Of a DNA stretch of 64,000 nt, positions 36,879 through 48,100 are shown piece by piece (positions within the stretch are counted from its first letter, which is position 1; every line of letters begins with the position of its first letter). The notes beneath the pieces were generated by a model. It did no database searches. It was given only the letters and a program-made list of their open reading frames with translations, and had not been told where the DNA came from. Position numbers and translations under genes: made by a program. This stretch comes from Reticulitermes lucifugus (taxonomy: Eukaryota; Arthropoda; Insecta; Blattodea; Rhinotermitidae), in assembly GCA_026260175.1 (NCBI GenBank), contig JAKCWW010000703.1:7105-71104 (forward strand), given 5' to 3'.

Positions 36879-37400
36879 TACTAGTTGTATTCAAAAGTTC
36901 TCGGTCTGATTAAATTATACAAAATAGATGGATAGTAACCGCTTGAGAATTTTCTCCTCCTACATTAACGCAACAAGTCCAACGACGTCTCCATTTATCA
37001 TAAAATTACATATATAATTTTGAAGGATTTTGTGTTAGGTGCTCAAACGTTTTTCTTGTACTTCTCCTACTGATTCAAATCCACATCCTTTAAAACGAAC
37101 TTTAATTTCGGTTACAGGAAGTGGTCTGCTGTAGAGAGAGATCAGGTCTCTTGGGTGGCTGAGGGAACACCAAGGTTTGTTTTTTGCGAGAAACTTCAGG
37201 ACGGAGAGCACTGTTTGCGGGGAACATTGTCGCGGTGAAGAAACCAGTTTTGTTCCCCCCACCCCCAATTTCCGATCGTTTCTTTTGCACTGCTTCTCGT
37301 AGATACCATAAAAGGCCCAAATAAACTTTTTGATTAACCGTTTCCGTTAACAGCATATACGAAATAACATTCCATGCAAACTTCCTATCAATTCATTAAC
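36879..37400 (-). mobile_element. mariner-family transposase fossil with one terminal repeat
   Basis: The minus strand encodes the C-terminal third of a mariner transposase in broken frames. ETVNQKVYLGLLWYLREAVQ (37356 downward) matches the family's TVNQ...YLEVLRRLREAVRRKRP region. ALRPEVSRKKQTLVFPQPPK followed by RPDL corresponds to the ...FLAKK...HPPYSPDL region. EIKVRFKGCGFESVGEVQEK corresponds to the LKLKGRRFDTVEEIQ region, and KWRRRWTCCVNVGGE to the C-terminal WxxRWxxCI. The catalytic HHDNAPAH segment is garbled. Downstream, at 36879-36908 (plus strand), ACTAGTTGTATTCAAAAG then TTCTCGG looks like a mariner inverted terminal repeat next to a TA. The upstream half is missing. Several frameshifts; dead. 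Confidence 0.8.
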
Positions 37401-39089
37401 CTCTTTTTTCGAAAAACATGTTAGGACGGAAGAAAAAAGTAGTAACCATAACCACAAAATCTAATAAACCACACCCCATCGCCATGCATCAGTCACATGG
37501 CTTTGAAGGGTGCTTGCGCGCACAGTCCGATAACATTTGAACAGCATTAGCATGCCTTTCTCTTCCTCTTCATGACTTTTCTTTTGGAAGCTATCGGTTC
37601 CTCACACTATATAGCGTTAAAAATTGAGACGATTGATTAGTTACGAATAGCAGGTGTTTGGAAGACAGCAGTCGTGATCTAACAGAGGTAATATTCCGAT
37701 ATTTGGCTGGGGAAGTTGACATAACCATGAAATATAGGATAGACTAAAGTTCTGGTTGATATTCGAATTGAGCACACCCAAATACCAGTCCAGAGCGTCA
37801 TCGTTACACGGGCATGTTGCTCTCTGTTTAGTCAATGTGTTATCATATAACTTATTACTTTCCAGAAACTAGTTTGATCAAGAAATTTTTCACCCTCTGT
37901 GGCACCCACAGAGACATTTGTTTCCTCGTTATCAGGTGTGCGTGATGTGGCGAACAAATATAATATAGAACTTTCCTGAATTCGGGAAGCTAGTGGTTAC
38001 CAGTGTTTAAAATGATTGGCTCCAGGTACTTGAAAAGATTTAGAGGGGCTCTTAATATCTTTTGATTTTCAATTTCACCAACAAATCAAACTGTTGTAAA
38101 ATTTCTAAGTATACTTCCATTTCAGCTTATATTGCATGCAACTTTGAAACAAAACGCACAAAACTAACACTACAGTATTATTAACATTTCTCTTATTAGT
38201 ATATGTGTTATTCAAGCTACACTGTAGGGTAGTACGCAAATTAAGGAAGATGTCATGTGTAACATGACAGGCAAAAAACTAAGAACACAATAGAAATAAA
38301 ATTGCGCAATCTTAAATAACAAGGTGATGTCACATTTAGATGTACGTGTACTTGTAACTGAAGAATATAAGCAATTAGTATTCAAATCCGTTATTCAGTA
38401 CCTAAACGCCTACTTAGTATTTAGGTTTGCAAGTAATTAACTACGAATATCTGATAACCCACTGCCCATGACAAAATGTGGAGAGCAAAGCGATGATACG
38501 TTACCAAAGTCAAGAAATTATAATTAAAGTATTGATTGTCAAACTGCCAAGCTGTAATAAAAACCTGAATCTAGTCACATATCTCTTCTTTATTATGAGA
38601 TTTTTGTAGGCTGAATGAGAATTTTATGACACGATCCATGGGAGTCCATTTTTCAATTTCACAAATCCCGACAAACCATGTTGGAGCTTGTGGTTATCGT
38701 GTATGTTTTTTTATTTCACTGAAAAGAAATTCGAAACTATATACTATTGAGTCCAAAACGTTGGCGATGTAAAGCGTTTTGTAGACATTGTATGAAAGGT
38801 TTAGAACCTCCTGGTGGTTGAACAAGGAATGCATTGATCTCGTACTGTGCGGAAATTGGAGTACAGGGCCCAGCACTTTGCACCGTCTACCCTTATTCTC
38901 GCTTTCTGAAACTTTGTCTGTGTAGCGTATAATAGAGAAAAGAGTCTAGGATGGCTGGGTCTGTGTGGATGTATAATATCAGAGACAACTAAAATATCGC
39001 AGTTTCAACTGTGTAAATTTAGCAACAACAAAAATTATTAATTTAAAAAAAGCGAGATTCTTAAATTGTTGAAGATGAAGATTATTGTC
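37401..39089. other. AT-rich non-coding stretch
   Basis: No gene recognised. I looked for the missing 5' half and second terminal repeat of the mariner relic here and did not find them. Confidence 0.55.
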
Positions 39090-39537
39090 TTTTGGGACAA
39101 AACATAGGTAGAGAGTGTCGGCTGAGGAAGGTATTGGATCTAAGGGGGAAGAAATAAAAGGGGAATGGAATATATATTGTAAACAGAAACTTCAGAATTT
39201 ATACACACCGCCAAATATTATTCGGGTGATTAAATTAAAGTGGCTGAGTTGGGTAGGGCTTGTGTCAAGCAAAGTGAACAGAAACAGGTACAGAGTTTCA
39301 ATGGTGAAACATGACGAGAGATTACCACTTGGAAAACCTAGGCCTAGCTGGGAGAACAATACAATACTGGTTCCTAAATAGATAGATTGGGAATGCGTGG
39401 GTTGAATTTATGAGATTAAGGACAGACAAATGGCGGGCACGTGTGAACACGGTAATGAACCTTCGAAATAAAAAGAATCCTATGAATTTTTCGACTAACT
39501 TGCTTCTCAGGGTCTTTGCTCAGCGCACCTAGTTAGT
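39090..39537 (+). mobile_element. LINE 3' fragment
   Basis: The 88-codon frame 39115-39381 keeps GSKGEEIKGEW, LQNLYTPPNIIRVIKLKWL and GKPRPSWENN. These correspond to the family words GPKRDEVTGEW, LHDLYSSPNIIRVIKSRRM and GRPRRRWEDN that end the LINE at 33481. The 3' tail then reads TTTTTCGACTAACTTG and CTTCTCAGGG and ends near CACCTAGTTAGTC. The reading frame is fairly well kept but lacks the YADD region (5'-truncated). The frame ends early at 39381, and the last coding block (ACGGTAATGAACCTTCG, near 39450) is out of frame. Confidence 0.85.
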
Positions 39538-39617
39538 CAGCTTGTTATTTATTTATTTAGTTATTTTTTTAAAAAAATATTATTATTCGTTCCGTGCATT
39601 GTGACTATAATCACCCA

Positions 39618-39925
39618 CATACACCAACAAATGCAGTACATAAAATAATAAATTATCCATAAACATGAAGTCTCCTACATGTTTCGGCGATAAATTGCCG
39701 TCCTCAGCGAGACATAACACAAATGCATATAAAACCAACATATCCAATTTATTATTTATTTTTAATATTCTTTTAACACTTCATTGTAAATTGAATGTGT
39801 TGGTTTTGTATGCCTTTGTATTATGTCTTCCTGTAGATGAAAATTTGTCGACAAAACATATAGGAGAGTTCGTTTGCACGGATTATTTATGATTTTATAT
39901 AAATTGTGTGCATTTGTTGGTGTGT
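39618..39925. mobile_element. palindromic element with near-complete hammerhead-like motif
   Basis: Left end ACACCAACAAATGCA (39621-39635) is mirrored by right end TGCATTTGTTGGTGT (39910-39924). The arms of about 130 bases are diverged inverted copies, with matching blocks TCTCCTACATGTTTCGGCG versus its counterpart near 39840-39872, and CCAACATATCCAATTTA versus TAAATTGAATGTGTTGG. On the minus strand (39714 to 39667) the left arm holds stem I GTCTC, a G, CTGAGGA, C, stem II GGC, an 8-base loop, GCC, GAAAC, AT, GTA, G, stem I GAGAC. All hammerhead core blocks are present; position 7 is naturally variable. The right-arm copy is decayed. The 75-codon frame across it is a by-product. Confidence 0.8.
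39667..39714 (-). ncRNA. hammerhead-type ribozyme candidate
   Basis: Minus-strand order: GTCTC, G, CTGAGGA, C, GGC, 8-base loop, GCC, GAAAC, AT, GTA, G, GAGAC. All conserved core letters are present, since the U7 position tolerates any base. Stem I has five pairs plus a G-G mismatch next to the core, stem II only three pairs, and stem III just AC/GU around two bases. A single molecule would probably be unstable. It sits inside the foldback element 39618-39925. Confidence 0.4.
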
Positions 39926-40744
39926 AAGGATGAGGCTAGCAAAAATTGGTAGTACACTTAGTGCCATTAAACAAGAAATAAGCAACAGGGAATATTCGCA
40001 TTTACAGGACTAGAATCGAAATATTGTTCTTAATATATGCATTCATTTTGCATTTTGTGTTAAAGGACGCTACCATTCGTCATCATATACGCTGAGGTAT
40101 TGACAGTTTCTGTAACAAAATTATGAATAAACGAAATATTTGACAGTAGGCAAAGTAGTAATGCAGTCGCTGAATTTCCAGTATTAAACACGGTGCCTAC
40201 TTCAATCGGATGTAGGACACAATACCACCTGTGGTACTGACGTCACTATCGCAAGCAATGTGCTGCAGCATATCATGCCTTCTACGTAATTAGCATCGCC
40301 TTTCCTCCTCCCTCCAGGGTGCCCTGAGGTAATATTGCAGGTGATGCCTGTTGATTGCATTACTCGGACGTCAACGGTCAGTATATGTCAGTTCAATATA
40401 TCTTTGGGCATGGGATTTGGTGTGGCATTAAGAAGGTCACAAGCTGTTCGTTTGGCTATATATTCTACCGACATTACAAGCATTAGTACTAGTAAGAGCT
40501 TACGACACTCTTTTTCACGAAAACATTCCTGTCTGTAGGTACAATGATGCTAACCAGAGCGAGACAATAATAACTGTTATTAAAATTCACCCTCAAAGTT
40601 CAAAGCGACATTTGACAATTCCCAGGTCAACTTACTGTTTCTACGGACAGATCCTTCATTCGTCACCTTACAGCTATGCTGACCTTGAAAGCATTTGGAA
40701 CTTTTCATTTCAGTGAATAGAAACGACGATTTTCGTCGTCATAA
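39926..40744. other. non-coding stretch
   Basis: No gene recognised. A pyrimidine tract ending CCCTCCAG at 40317 looks acceptor-like, but only 11 bases separate it from a donor-like GTAATA, so no exon is called. Confidence 0.55.
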
Positions 40745-40756
40745 GTAATATATAAT

Positions 40757-41017
40757 TTTTTTCCCCAATGGCTCGACAGCCCCTTGGGAGCCAAGGCCGC
40801 CCCATTTTTCGAGACTTCACGATCACTCTTTTAGACACACCACACTCGGTAGGACTCCTCTGGACGAGGGACATGCCCGTCGCAGAGACCTCTACCTGAC
40901 AACACACAACACTCACAAGAGACAGACTTCCATGCCCCCGGGGGATTCGAACCCACAATCCTAGTAGGCGGGCGGCCGTAGACCCACGCCTTGGACCGCG
41001 CGGCCACTGGAATCGAC
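40757..41017 (-). mobile_element. tRNA-derived SINE, group 3, young-looking
   Basis: Flanked by a perfect 12-base target-site duplication GTAATATATAAT (40745-40756 and 41018-41029). On the minus strand: head GCCGCGCGGTCCAAGGCG, B-box GGGTTCGAATCCC, body with GTGTTGTGTGTTGTCAGG, GAGGTCTCTGCGACGGGC and CTTGGCTCCCAAGG, and an A-rich tail. Sister copy at 20268; head fragment at 45075; shared core in the mosaic at 41126. The perfect duplication implies a recent insertion. The 119-codon minus frame across it is a by-product. Confidence 0.95.
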
Positions 41018-41125
41018 GTAATATATAATACATAACATATTCTGTAATGTTATTTGAAACATGAGACAAATTGCTGCAAGTACGGCCTCATTTCTAACGG
41101 CTTTTCTATTCTGACAAAATTCAAG

Positions 41126-41263
41126 CGGACTTATCCCTCGTCCAGGGAAGTCCTACTGAGTGTGTATGTGTGTATGTGTAGGTGCAACAATAACGATCTC
41201 CACCTACAATGAGTAGGTAGAAGAGATCAGAATAGGAAAGACATAACGAAAGAAAGAAAGAAA
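41126..41263 (+). mobile_element. mosaic SINE-like insertion with (GAAA)n tail
   Basis: A perfect 13-base direct repeat GACAAAATTCAAG flanks it (41113-41125 and 41264-41276), so a retroposed insertion of about 138 bases is well supported. It begins with TATCCCTCGTCCAGGGAAG and TCCTACTGAGTGTG, which match an internal block of the group 3 SINE at 40757 (TGTCCCTCGTCCAGAGGAG, TCCTACCGAGTGTG). It then continues with different sequence and ends in GAAA units (about 41248-41263). Same orientation as a minus-strand group 3 transcript; 5'-truncated. Confidence 0.85.
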
Positions 41264-42102
41264 GACAAAATTCAAGTAGACATTCAGAGCAGAGGACTTA
41301 GGAATCTCAAAGCTTTCTTCTTCTATTCTTCTGTAAGAATGGATGGATATATAGAGTAACATCACCCCATTATATACTTTGCAAAAGTAATTAGTGGATG
41401 TCGGAAAAGGAGGAAGCTATCGTGTTTATAGCTACTGTTAAGCCTTTCCACGTTACAAGCGAGACACATTGTCGGAATCAGGCGTCCATTTACTTTTTCA
41501 GGATGTGGTATCAAGAATCAATAAACGTCTTCAAAACTATTGGCCTATTTTAACTGTAATGTTTGCAAATGCTTTGTTCTGCAGAGTGGAGAAAATGTTA
41601 CTGACTGACACATGCCTGCGCCTGAAATGTAACCGATTTGTGTGAAGACCCAGATCGATAACTTTCTCCATGTCTCTTTTAAGTAGTAATGAACTTCTCC
41701 CATGTATTCAGTTCAGGCCAGTGACACGCACTTTTAATATTTCGGGATAAACATTTAATTGCTTAATATACCTTGCTAAACAGTTGTCTAATTAATTTAT
41801 ATGTATAGATATTTCTTGTTTATTTTCTTCGCGACCTTGAGAATATGGCTTGCGTTGTAGAAAATACATTTATAAACTAATTTTTATAGTTCTCTGAAAA
41901 ATGTTTGTGGACAATTTTTCGAGAAAATTTCTAATACTTTAAATGTAATTATTTCTAGTAGTTTACGAATTTATGACTTATTATAGTTCTACAATTCTTT
42001 ACTTCCACCTAAGATACTTGAAAACATAAGTAGAAACTATTGATGTTTACAAACTTGTGATTACTTTAGATGAAAACACATTAAAATCCAATGTCTGTTA
42101 CA

Positions 42103-42120
42103 GTATGTTTAAACATACTG
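42103..42120. repeat. 18-base perfect palindrome
   Basis: AGTATGTTTAAACATACT is exactly self-complementary, with no loop. It could be a protein-binding dyad or a remnant of a transposon end; nothing nearby decides. Confidence 0.8.
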
Positions 42121-43112
42121 CGAAGAAGTCAGCCACACAGACATAACAAATTGTGATGCACATAGTTCAGTGGTGATACGGCTGAACTATACTCATGTTT
42201 ACAGAGAGCTGTAGTACCGATAACAGTAGCATTATCCGTTGAGTCGTTAGTACTTGCGGAAACAGTTGCCCGGCCTGTGGTAATTTCCTGACCGCTAGGC
42301 AGCTCGTACCGCAATAAAGGAAAACGCACAGCAGTAACATCTCGCTTTAGTTGCGCTTCTCCCAAATTAGATATTCTTGTAGCCTAAATAATCAAACTGG
42401 ACAAATAAATCTAGTGCAACAGAAACATTAGACAGTACGTCTCTCTGCAGTTTGGTGAAACTTTATAAACTTTCGTGAGTGCAATCTAAACACCGAGAAC
42501 AAATTCCATGAAACAGAGTCCTTCTATAGAAACTGACAGTTGCTCTACTACTCAAGAAATTCCCCTCCTTTATTAGATCCCGAGTGTTCGCTGTTCATAA
42601 CATTCAGCCTTTGAACGACTTCACTCCTCAACCACACACCTTTTCATATTATTTTCCATCTACTTCTATATCCTCCAAGTAGCGCAGTGCCTTAAGCCTT
42701 TACCACGCGTGCTAAACGAGACACCCAACATATCATTCTTAGTTTAATCAAACCAGTAATAATGTGGTAATGTTAGAAGTTACATAAATCCTCATTACAT
42801 AATAGTCTCTATAGAACGATTACCCACACACTTGTACGTCTAAATATTCCTCTAAGTACCCTGTTCTGAAACACGCTAAACCTATGTCACTCCCTGAAGG
42901 TGAGATACTAACTTTGATACAAATTTGAAAAAATACCAAAGTTACATTTTAATCTGAACTGAGTGATGGTGAGTGTTGCCGAAAATAAACAGTACATAAT
43001 TTCTTCTTTAATTTAATTCTTGCTCTTTACTGTCATTTTACGATTTGGACGACTGAGGATTCGTTGCAAAGTTTAGAGTAAAGCACCTTGGTCGACGCTG
43101 GGGCTCACCCAA

Positions 43113-43151
43113 CCTCCGATTCAACGGCTCCTACACCCGTTGAATCAGAGG
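43113..43151. repeat. 15-base inverted repeat (hairpin)
   Basis: CCTCCGATTCAACGG (43113-43127) is mirrored by CCGTTGAATCAGAGG (43137-43151) with one mismatch and a 9-base loop. It lies in a locally GC-rich patch. No downstream T run, so not a terminator. Function unknown. Confidence 0.75.
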
Positions 43152-44389
43152 CTGAGAGTTACCACAAGAACCTGAAGCTGGCGTCCCACTTTCGGCTGGT
43201 GACGAGATTAAGGATACTTAAGGTTTTATATCCTCTTTTCAATATGTCTTCATAGCGCGTAGTTTAAGTGACAATAGGGACAAATTTACCGTTTGCGTTC
43301 ATTCACAAATGTTTAAAATCTAAGAATTTTGATTGATTAATCTTCACCAACTGTTCACTGCAATACTGTTACGGTCAATTTATTTAATATCCACGTTTCC
43401 GCTCAACATATTTAGATTTCTTCTGAAATAATCTTGAAACATTATTTCAAAACAGTGCAAAACTTCTAATTACAAAGATACAGTTACGTTTTGTCCTAAT
43501 TCGGTAAGTTATTTTGAATGTAAGGTTGTCTGAAGTCAAGATGTAACAAAAGCTTTTGTAAATAAAAGTCCTTGAAATTTAATACGTAAATTAAAAGCTT
43601 GGTTGAGAAAAGGTTCTTGGATATAGTCCACTTCTTATTCCCTTGTAGTTAATTACCTGTTCATCCACTCTCTCAAAGAGCTGTATTTTTCGGGAAGTAC
43701 AAAGTTACATACTTTAATTCACATTGGAGGAATATGACGATAAGATATGAAGGCGTGGCTAGTGTTAACATTAATGTAATGATGCAAGGCTGTTCTATTC
43801 ATCAGGAGTATGACTTATCAGAATCACACGCGGGTGGACGCGAATCAACACTGGTCTACCCTCATTTGAAACCTTCCACCCATTCGTAAACTTTCCTTTG
43901 GCACATACATTTATCGCCATAGTAGGCTGTCATTCTTCTGCAAATGTCACTATTTCCCACATCCACTGACCACAAAATTCTGATCACAGATCTTTGTTCT
44001 TTGGTGCTTTCTGTCATTGTAGCAACCATGTTAAATTTATCGCAGTATTATCTTTACTTCTGAAGATAACTAGCTGAAATGATGAAGGTTCATATTTTTC
44101 GTATCTAATGTCAGTCCCATTGTTCCACGGTCGCTTCTGGTGCAAATTATAGGCTAATTACTTTCATATGTTTAGCTCATCTTCCACCTCCATAAAACAC
44201 AGCTAAAATGCTGTTATTTTTTATATTACGCGTAATCGTTGCTACTAATTTGTGGGGAATTTTGTCAGATATCACCGATAACTAAGGCAACGACGAGGAA
44301 ATAAATGTTTCTATAAACAGAGTGGCGCTGAAGTCCCTGTATTTATTCTAACTTACTATGTGGTTCTGCATGTGCATGCCGTGTGCCGT

Positions 44390-44475
44390 GTAAAGTGTAT
44401 CACGGCACCAGGGCACACGGCGTGGACACTACTTTCGAATTCACACACACATTGCGTCACACGGCGTTCACATGC
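44390..44475 (+). repeat. ACACGGC word cluster
   Basis: GCCGTGTGCCGTGT, ACGGCACCAGGGCACACGGCG and CACACGGCGTTCACATGC lie within 85 bases, in both orientations, in otherwise AT-rich DNA. This could be a decayed transposon end or a short self-duplicated patch. Confidence 0.4.
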
Positions 44476-45074
44476 AAATACACATGCTAGATACGGTGAC
44501 ATAGCGGCTACCACGTTCTCGTAGATTCTGAAGCGAAGGGATTTCAGGGTAATGATAAAAACGAAGCGGCTTCTTGAGTCTTTGCTTAGTGTAACGTCTA
44601 AAACGCGGATTATTTCCTTACTTACTTTTCTACCAGTAATAGAGCATTAAACAATTCAGCTTTACGGGCTGCTTGATTAAGGAACCGGACTTAAAGATCG
44701 GAAGCATCTCGTCAAACTATTATAGCCACTGTTAGGTGTTGTTTTTCCTAAAAGAGTCCATTTATGAAACATTATTCTATACACCTTATCCTTAAACTGT
44801 CAGATTAAATTTGTAACAGGTTTTATGAAATTCGCGCAATTTGCAGTAGGTTCTGTGTTGTTGTTGCTGTTGTTCCTTTCTTTCGTATCAATGAAAATTA
44901 ATAAATTGATTTTAAAACACATAAATCATACAAATCTATTGCGGTATTTTCTTCCTTCCTCAGTCACCAGTATTCCTGTCTCAGTATCATCTAATACTTA
45001 TCCATTCTTTCTCTTTCTTCGGAATCCACAAGATTACAAAATTAATAAATGTATTTCCTCTTACATTGATCTGG

Positions 45075-45103
45075 CTTAGACCGCGCGGCCACTGGGGTCG
45101 TCG
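45075..45103 (-). mobile_element. group 3 SINE, head-only fragment
   Basis: CTTAGACCGCGCGGCCACTGG then GTCGTCG is nearly identical to the head end of the SINE at 40757 (CTTGGACCGCGCGGCCACTGG, AATCGACG). It then stops abruptly. Retaining only the 5' end is unusual for SINE loss by truncation and points to a later deletion or to template switching. Confidence 0.65.
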
Positions 45104-48100
45104 TTAAGTGAAAACGACCACATAAAATTACCACATGCATTATATAAACCAATACTTTACCGGAAGTCAACTGATCTTGACGGAACAATCTCTCCGAGGC
45201 AGTGACCATTTTGCCCAAGTGTAGTGGAAACTTTGTTACGGAAGCGTAACATGTGATAAAAACCATGTAACTTCGCCCCTGTCAAGTGACAAACTTGTTG
45301 GCAGCTGTCGTGTCGCATGTAATCTCTCATCGCAAAGCATGCTGGAGTTTCCTAACATTCCAGGCACTTTCCTGCAACCTAATGGGTAGAGCAGATTGGT
45401 CATCGGTTGTTGAGACGGCAAGAGTATTGAATTAAGCAACAGCGAGGCCACACAAAGTGAAGAGTGAGACATTGCCTCAAATGGGATGAATTTTTGAACG
45501 CAAAATTCAGTGTGGTGACACACGCATATTTAGTGACACTTCACCTAACAAAGACTGCGTTGAAGAATGAAAACTTTGAAAAAAAGAAAGGAAGATTGAT
45601 ACTTCTCCTCAGCATAATATTCAGTTCCAGAAAACCTGCAATTCTAATCAATGGCTACAAGAATGAAATCATTATCTAGTAGATTTCTAAGTTGCCCTCC
45701 ATAGAGAAAATTGTTTAAAAAATAGGAGTATATTTTTTTAAAGGTATGCTTCTGTAGTTGAGTCATGAAACATGAAACACGTTGAGCTAGTGCAGTAATT
45801 TAATTTATTAATAAATAATTTTTTATGGACGGCATTAGACTAATTTGTGTAATGTAACACGAAGGTTTAGATCCAAAATTGAGCGTTACACTTCAGTGAC
45901 TTGTCATAGATCAGATTGGCTTAGCTGTATTGTGGAGACGTCTACTCGACTCACATCTGGAACACCTAATCTCCTAACCGAACTGTTTGGTGATTTTCTC
46001 ACTCTCTGAGCGAAAACAGTACCTTATTTTAACATCGCTTCCTTTCAGATCCTTCTCCAATCACTATGAACTCTTTATCGTGGTATTCGATCGTACTGTA
46101 ATCATTATTAGTACACGGTCAGAAAATGAAGAACTTCAAGAAAGTTAATCTTGTTGTTTTTTGTGTGTCTGTTGTTACTCTTACACATTCCTTAGTTTTC
46201 AGAATTACTAAACCTCAAACTGTAAGGTTGCGAATATCTGAGATTTCACGGCGCATAATTTAGTTTCGAATGAAACTACTTCCTCATTTTCAGGTACAAC
46301 AACATGGAGGCAGCATGTATCTCAATGGTTGCCATGTACAATTGTACAAGGTGTCACAGCCCAGAGGACCTAAGTCATGATACCCATCGCCAGGTAGTAT
46401 CTTGATTTGGCGCTGGTATTAAGTTACATGGCTATTCTGAATACTATTTGCTTTGGTAATGTAAATCCAAACCAAGTGGTGTTTGATATTATTCCTGGCC
46501 TATTTTCTACGTCATGTGCTTTATAGGGATGGGATCCAACACTTCCACGTTTTGTACATGTTGGTCCTTGTGATGTCACGTGACATGTGTGATTGTGCAT
46601 TGTCATGCGGCGGGGTGACATCAGTTGTGTTACTGATCTGTTCCGCCTGGGTGGAGAGTATCCACATCTGACTCTGTATGTCCAGTTTGCCTCGCAGTAG
46701 GTGCTTTGCCTCAGATGACACAAGAGTCTGGAGGCAAAGTCGTAATTCAGCTTGCTACAGACGAAATGGATTTGAATCCCAGTCAGACCACCCCTTCCAA
46801 TGTGAAGAAGAGCGCCTTCCAATTTTTTTTAAGAGGAAGTGAAGGCAGATATTCATCTGTGTATCTGAGTCTGCTGCATCCTACTTGGGAAAACAATCCT
46901 CTGACGGTCTCGTTTTTAACTTATTTTTGTGTCTTGACAATTATGGTTTTCGTGCAAGAAGTCAGATTATGGTACTAGAATCTGCCTTGACAGATTTATA
47001 AATTAGCTTTATGACCTGAACCAAGATCTTGAGTTTTGCTCTTTGGGTTTGTTTCCACTGAAATATAATTAGAGCTAGCCAATGAGAAAAACGCAAAACA
47101 TTGATGGACCAATCGAAATTCTGAAAACTAGGGCAGAGCTAACAGGCAGAATTCCAAATTTAAAAGGTTTTGTTTGTGAGGTAGCAAGCACCCAAGCTCC
47201 GGGGCTCCTTCCTTATTTTGATTATCTTCGTGCTAATCGGTTGCACGAAATGCGTGATACTGATTTCGGCACTGTACCACAAAATAGTGAACTAGAAATT
47301 ATATTACTGAAGTGCATATATATGGGAACGTCTTACATTGAAGTGAAATATGTCAGTGTAAAATCTGTGGTTTATTAACACGACAGTTATTATTTACGTA
47401 CAAGTTTACAGCCTGTGTGTTTGACACGTGCATCCCTTAACTGATGAGATGTTTACCAAAATGCTGCCTTACATAGGGGCTTTGCTTTATTTATAAATTT
47501 GTTATCCATAAATATTTTTCTTTTTAAAAGAGTGGAATTATATATTTTAAAGTATTATTTATTACAGTGATATATCGATCCTTTGTTTCATGTTGTTATT
47601 GTAGAAGCCGCACGTCCAGTGTTTCAACCAGCTAAAAAATGTATTATTATATTTCATATCAAACTTCTAATTATGGGTAGTGATTCTTATTAATATGTCT
47701 ACACAATAGCATGAATTTGTTGACTTCCAAGTCTTTTAGTTTTCTTAATATAGTACTTGGAAGTAGAGTTAAATATTTTAAAATAGTGTAGGATTTTTAC
47801 TCCAGAACAAAGGCCTAAAACTTGTTGCTTTTTATTTCACACATTATCAGTGAAGTTTATCTGTTAAAACCGATTACTTTTTATTACATACTTTAAAAAG
47901 CAATGAGCAACTCATTTCTCTTTCATCTTCAACACCTCTTTATACACAATTATTTTACTGGTTCTGGCTATACTCTGCAAGGGAATTATGCGTTAGTTTT
48001 GCTTACTAATTTGGGGTTATAAAGACAGAAGGGTATGACGTCCCACATCTACAGCACAGGTGGTGCCCGGTGATAAATTTTGAAAATAGCAATTCAACCT

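Larger units (their letters stand above)
41280..45070. other. AT-rich non-coding stretch
   Basis: No gene recognised. Local features are an 18-base perfect palindrome at 42103-42120, an imperfect hairpin at 43113-43151 (listed), and a cluster of ACACGGC words at 44390-44470. A 78-codon minus frame (42129-42365) contains FPLLRYELPSGQEITTGRA, which looks protein-like, but no family or splice context supports it. Confidence 0.5.

Noticed and set aside
40302-40334. Acceptor-like CCCTCCAG followed by donor-like GTAATA
   Set aside because: Only 11 bases separate them, too short for a credible exon.
40710-41069. 119-codon minus frame
   Set aside because: It lies across a group 3 SINE with a perfect target-site duplication; it is the GC-rich element read through, not a gene.
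42129-42365. 78-codon minus frame containing RYELPSGQE
   Set aside because: Slight cuticle-protein feel, but no signal peptide, no splice sites and no conserved domain pattern.
46424-46822. 132-codon minus frame
   Set aside because: No recognisable domain; several unrelated frames are open on the opposite strand.
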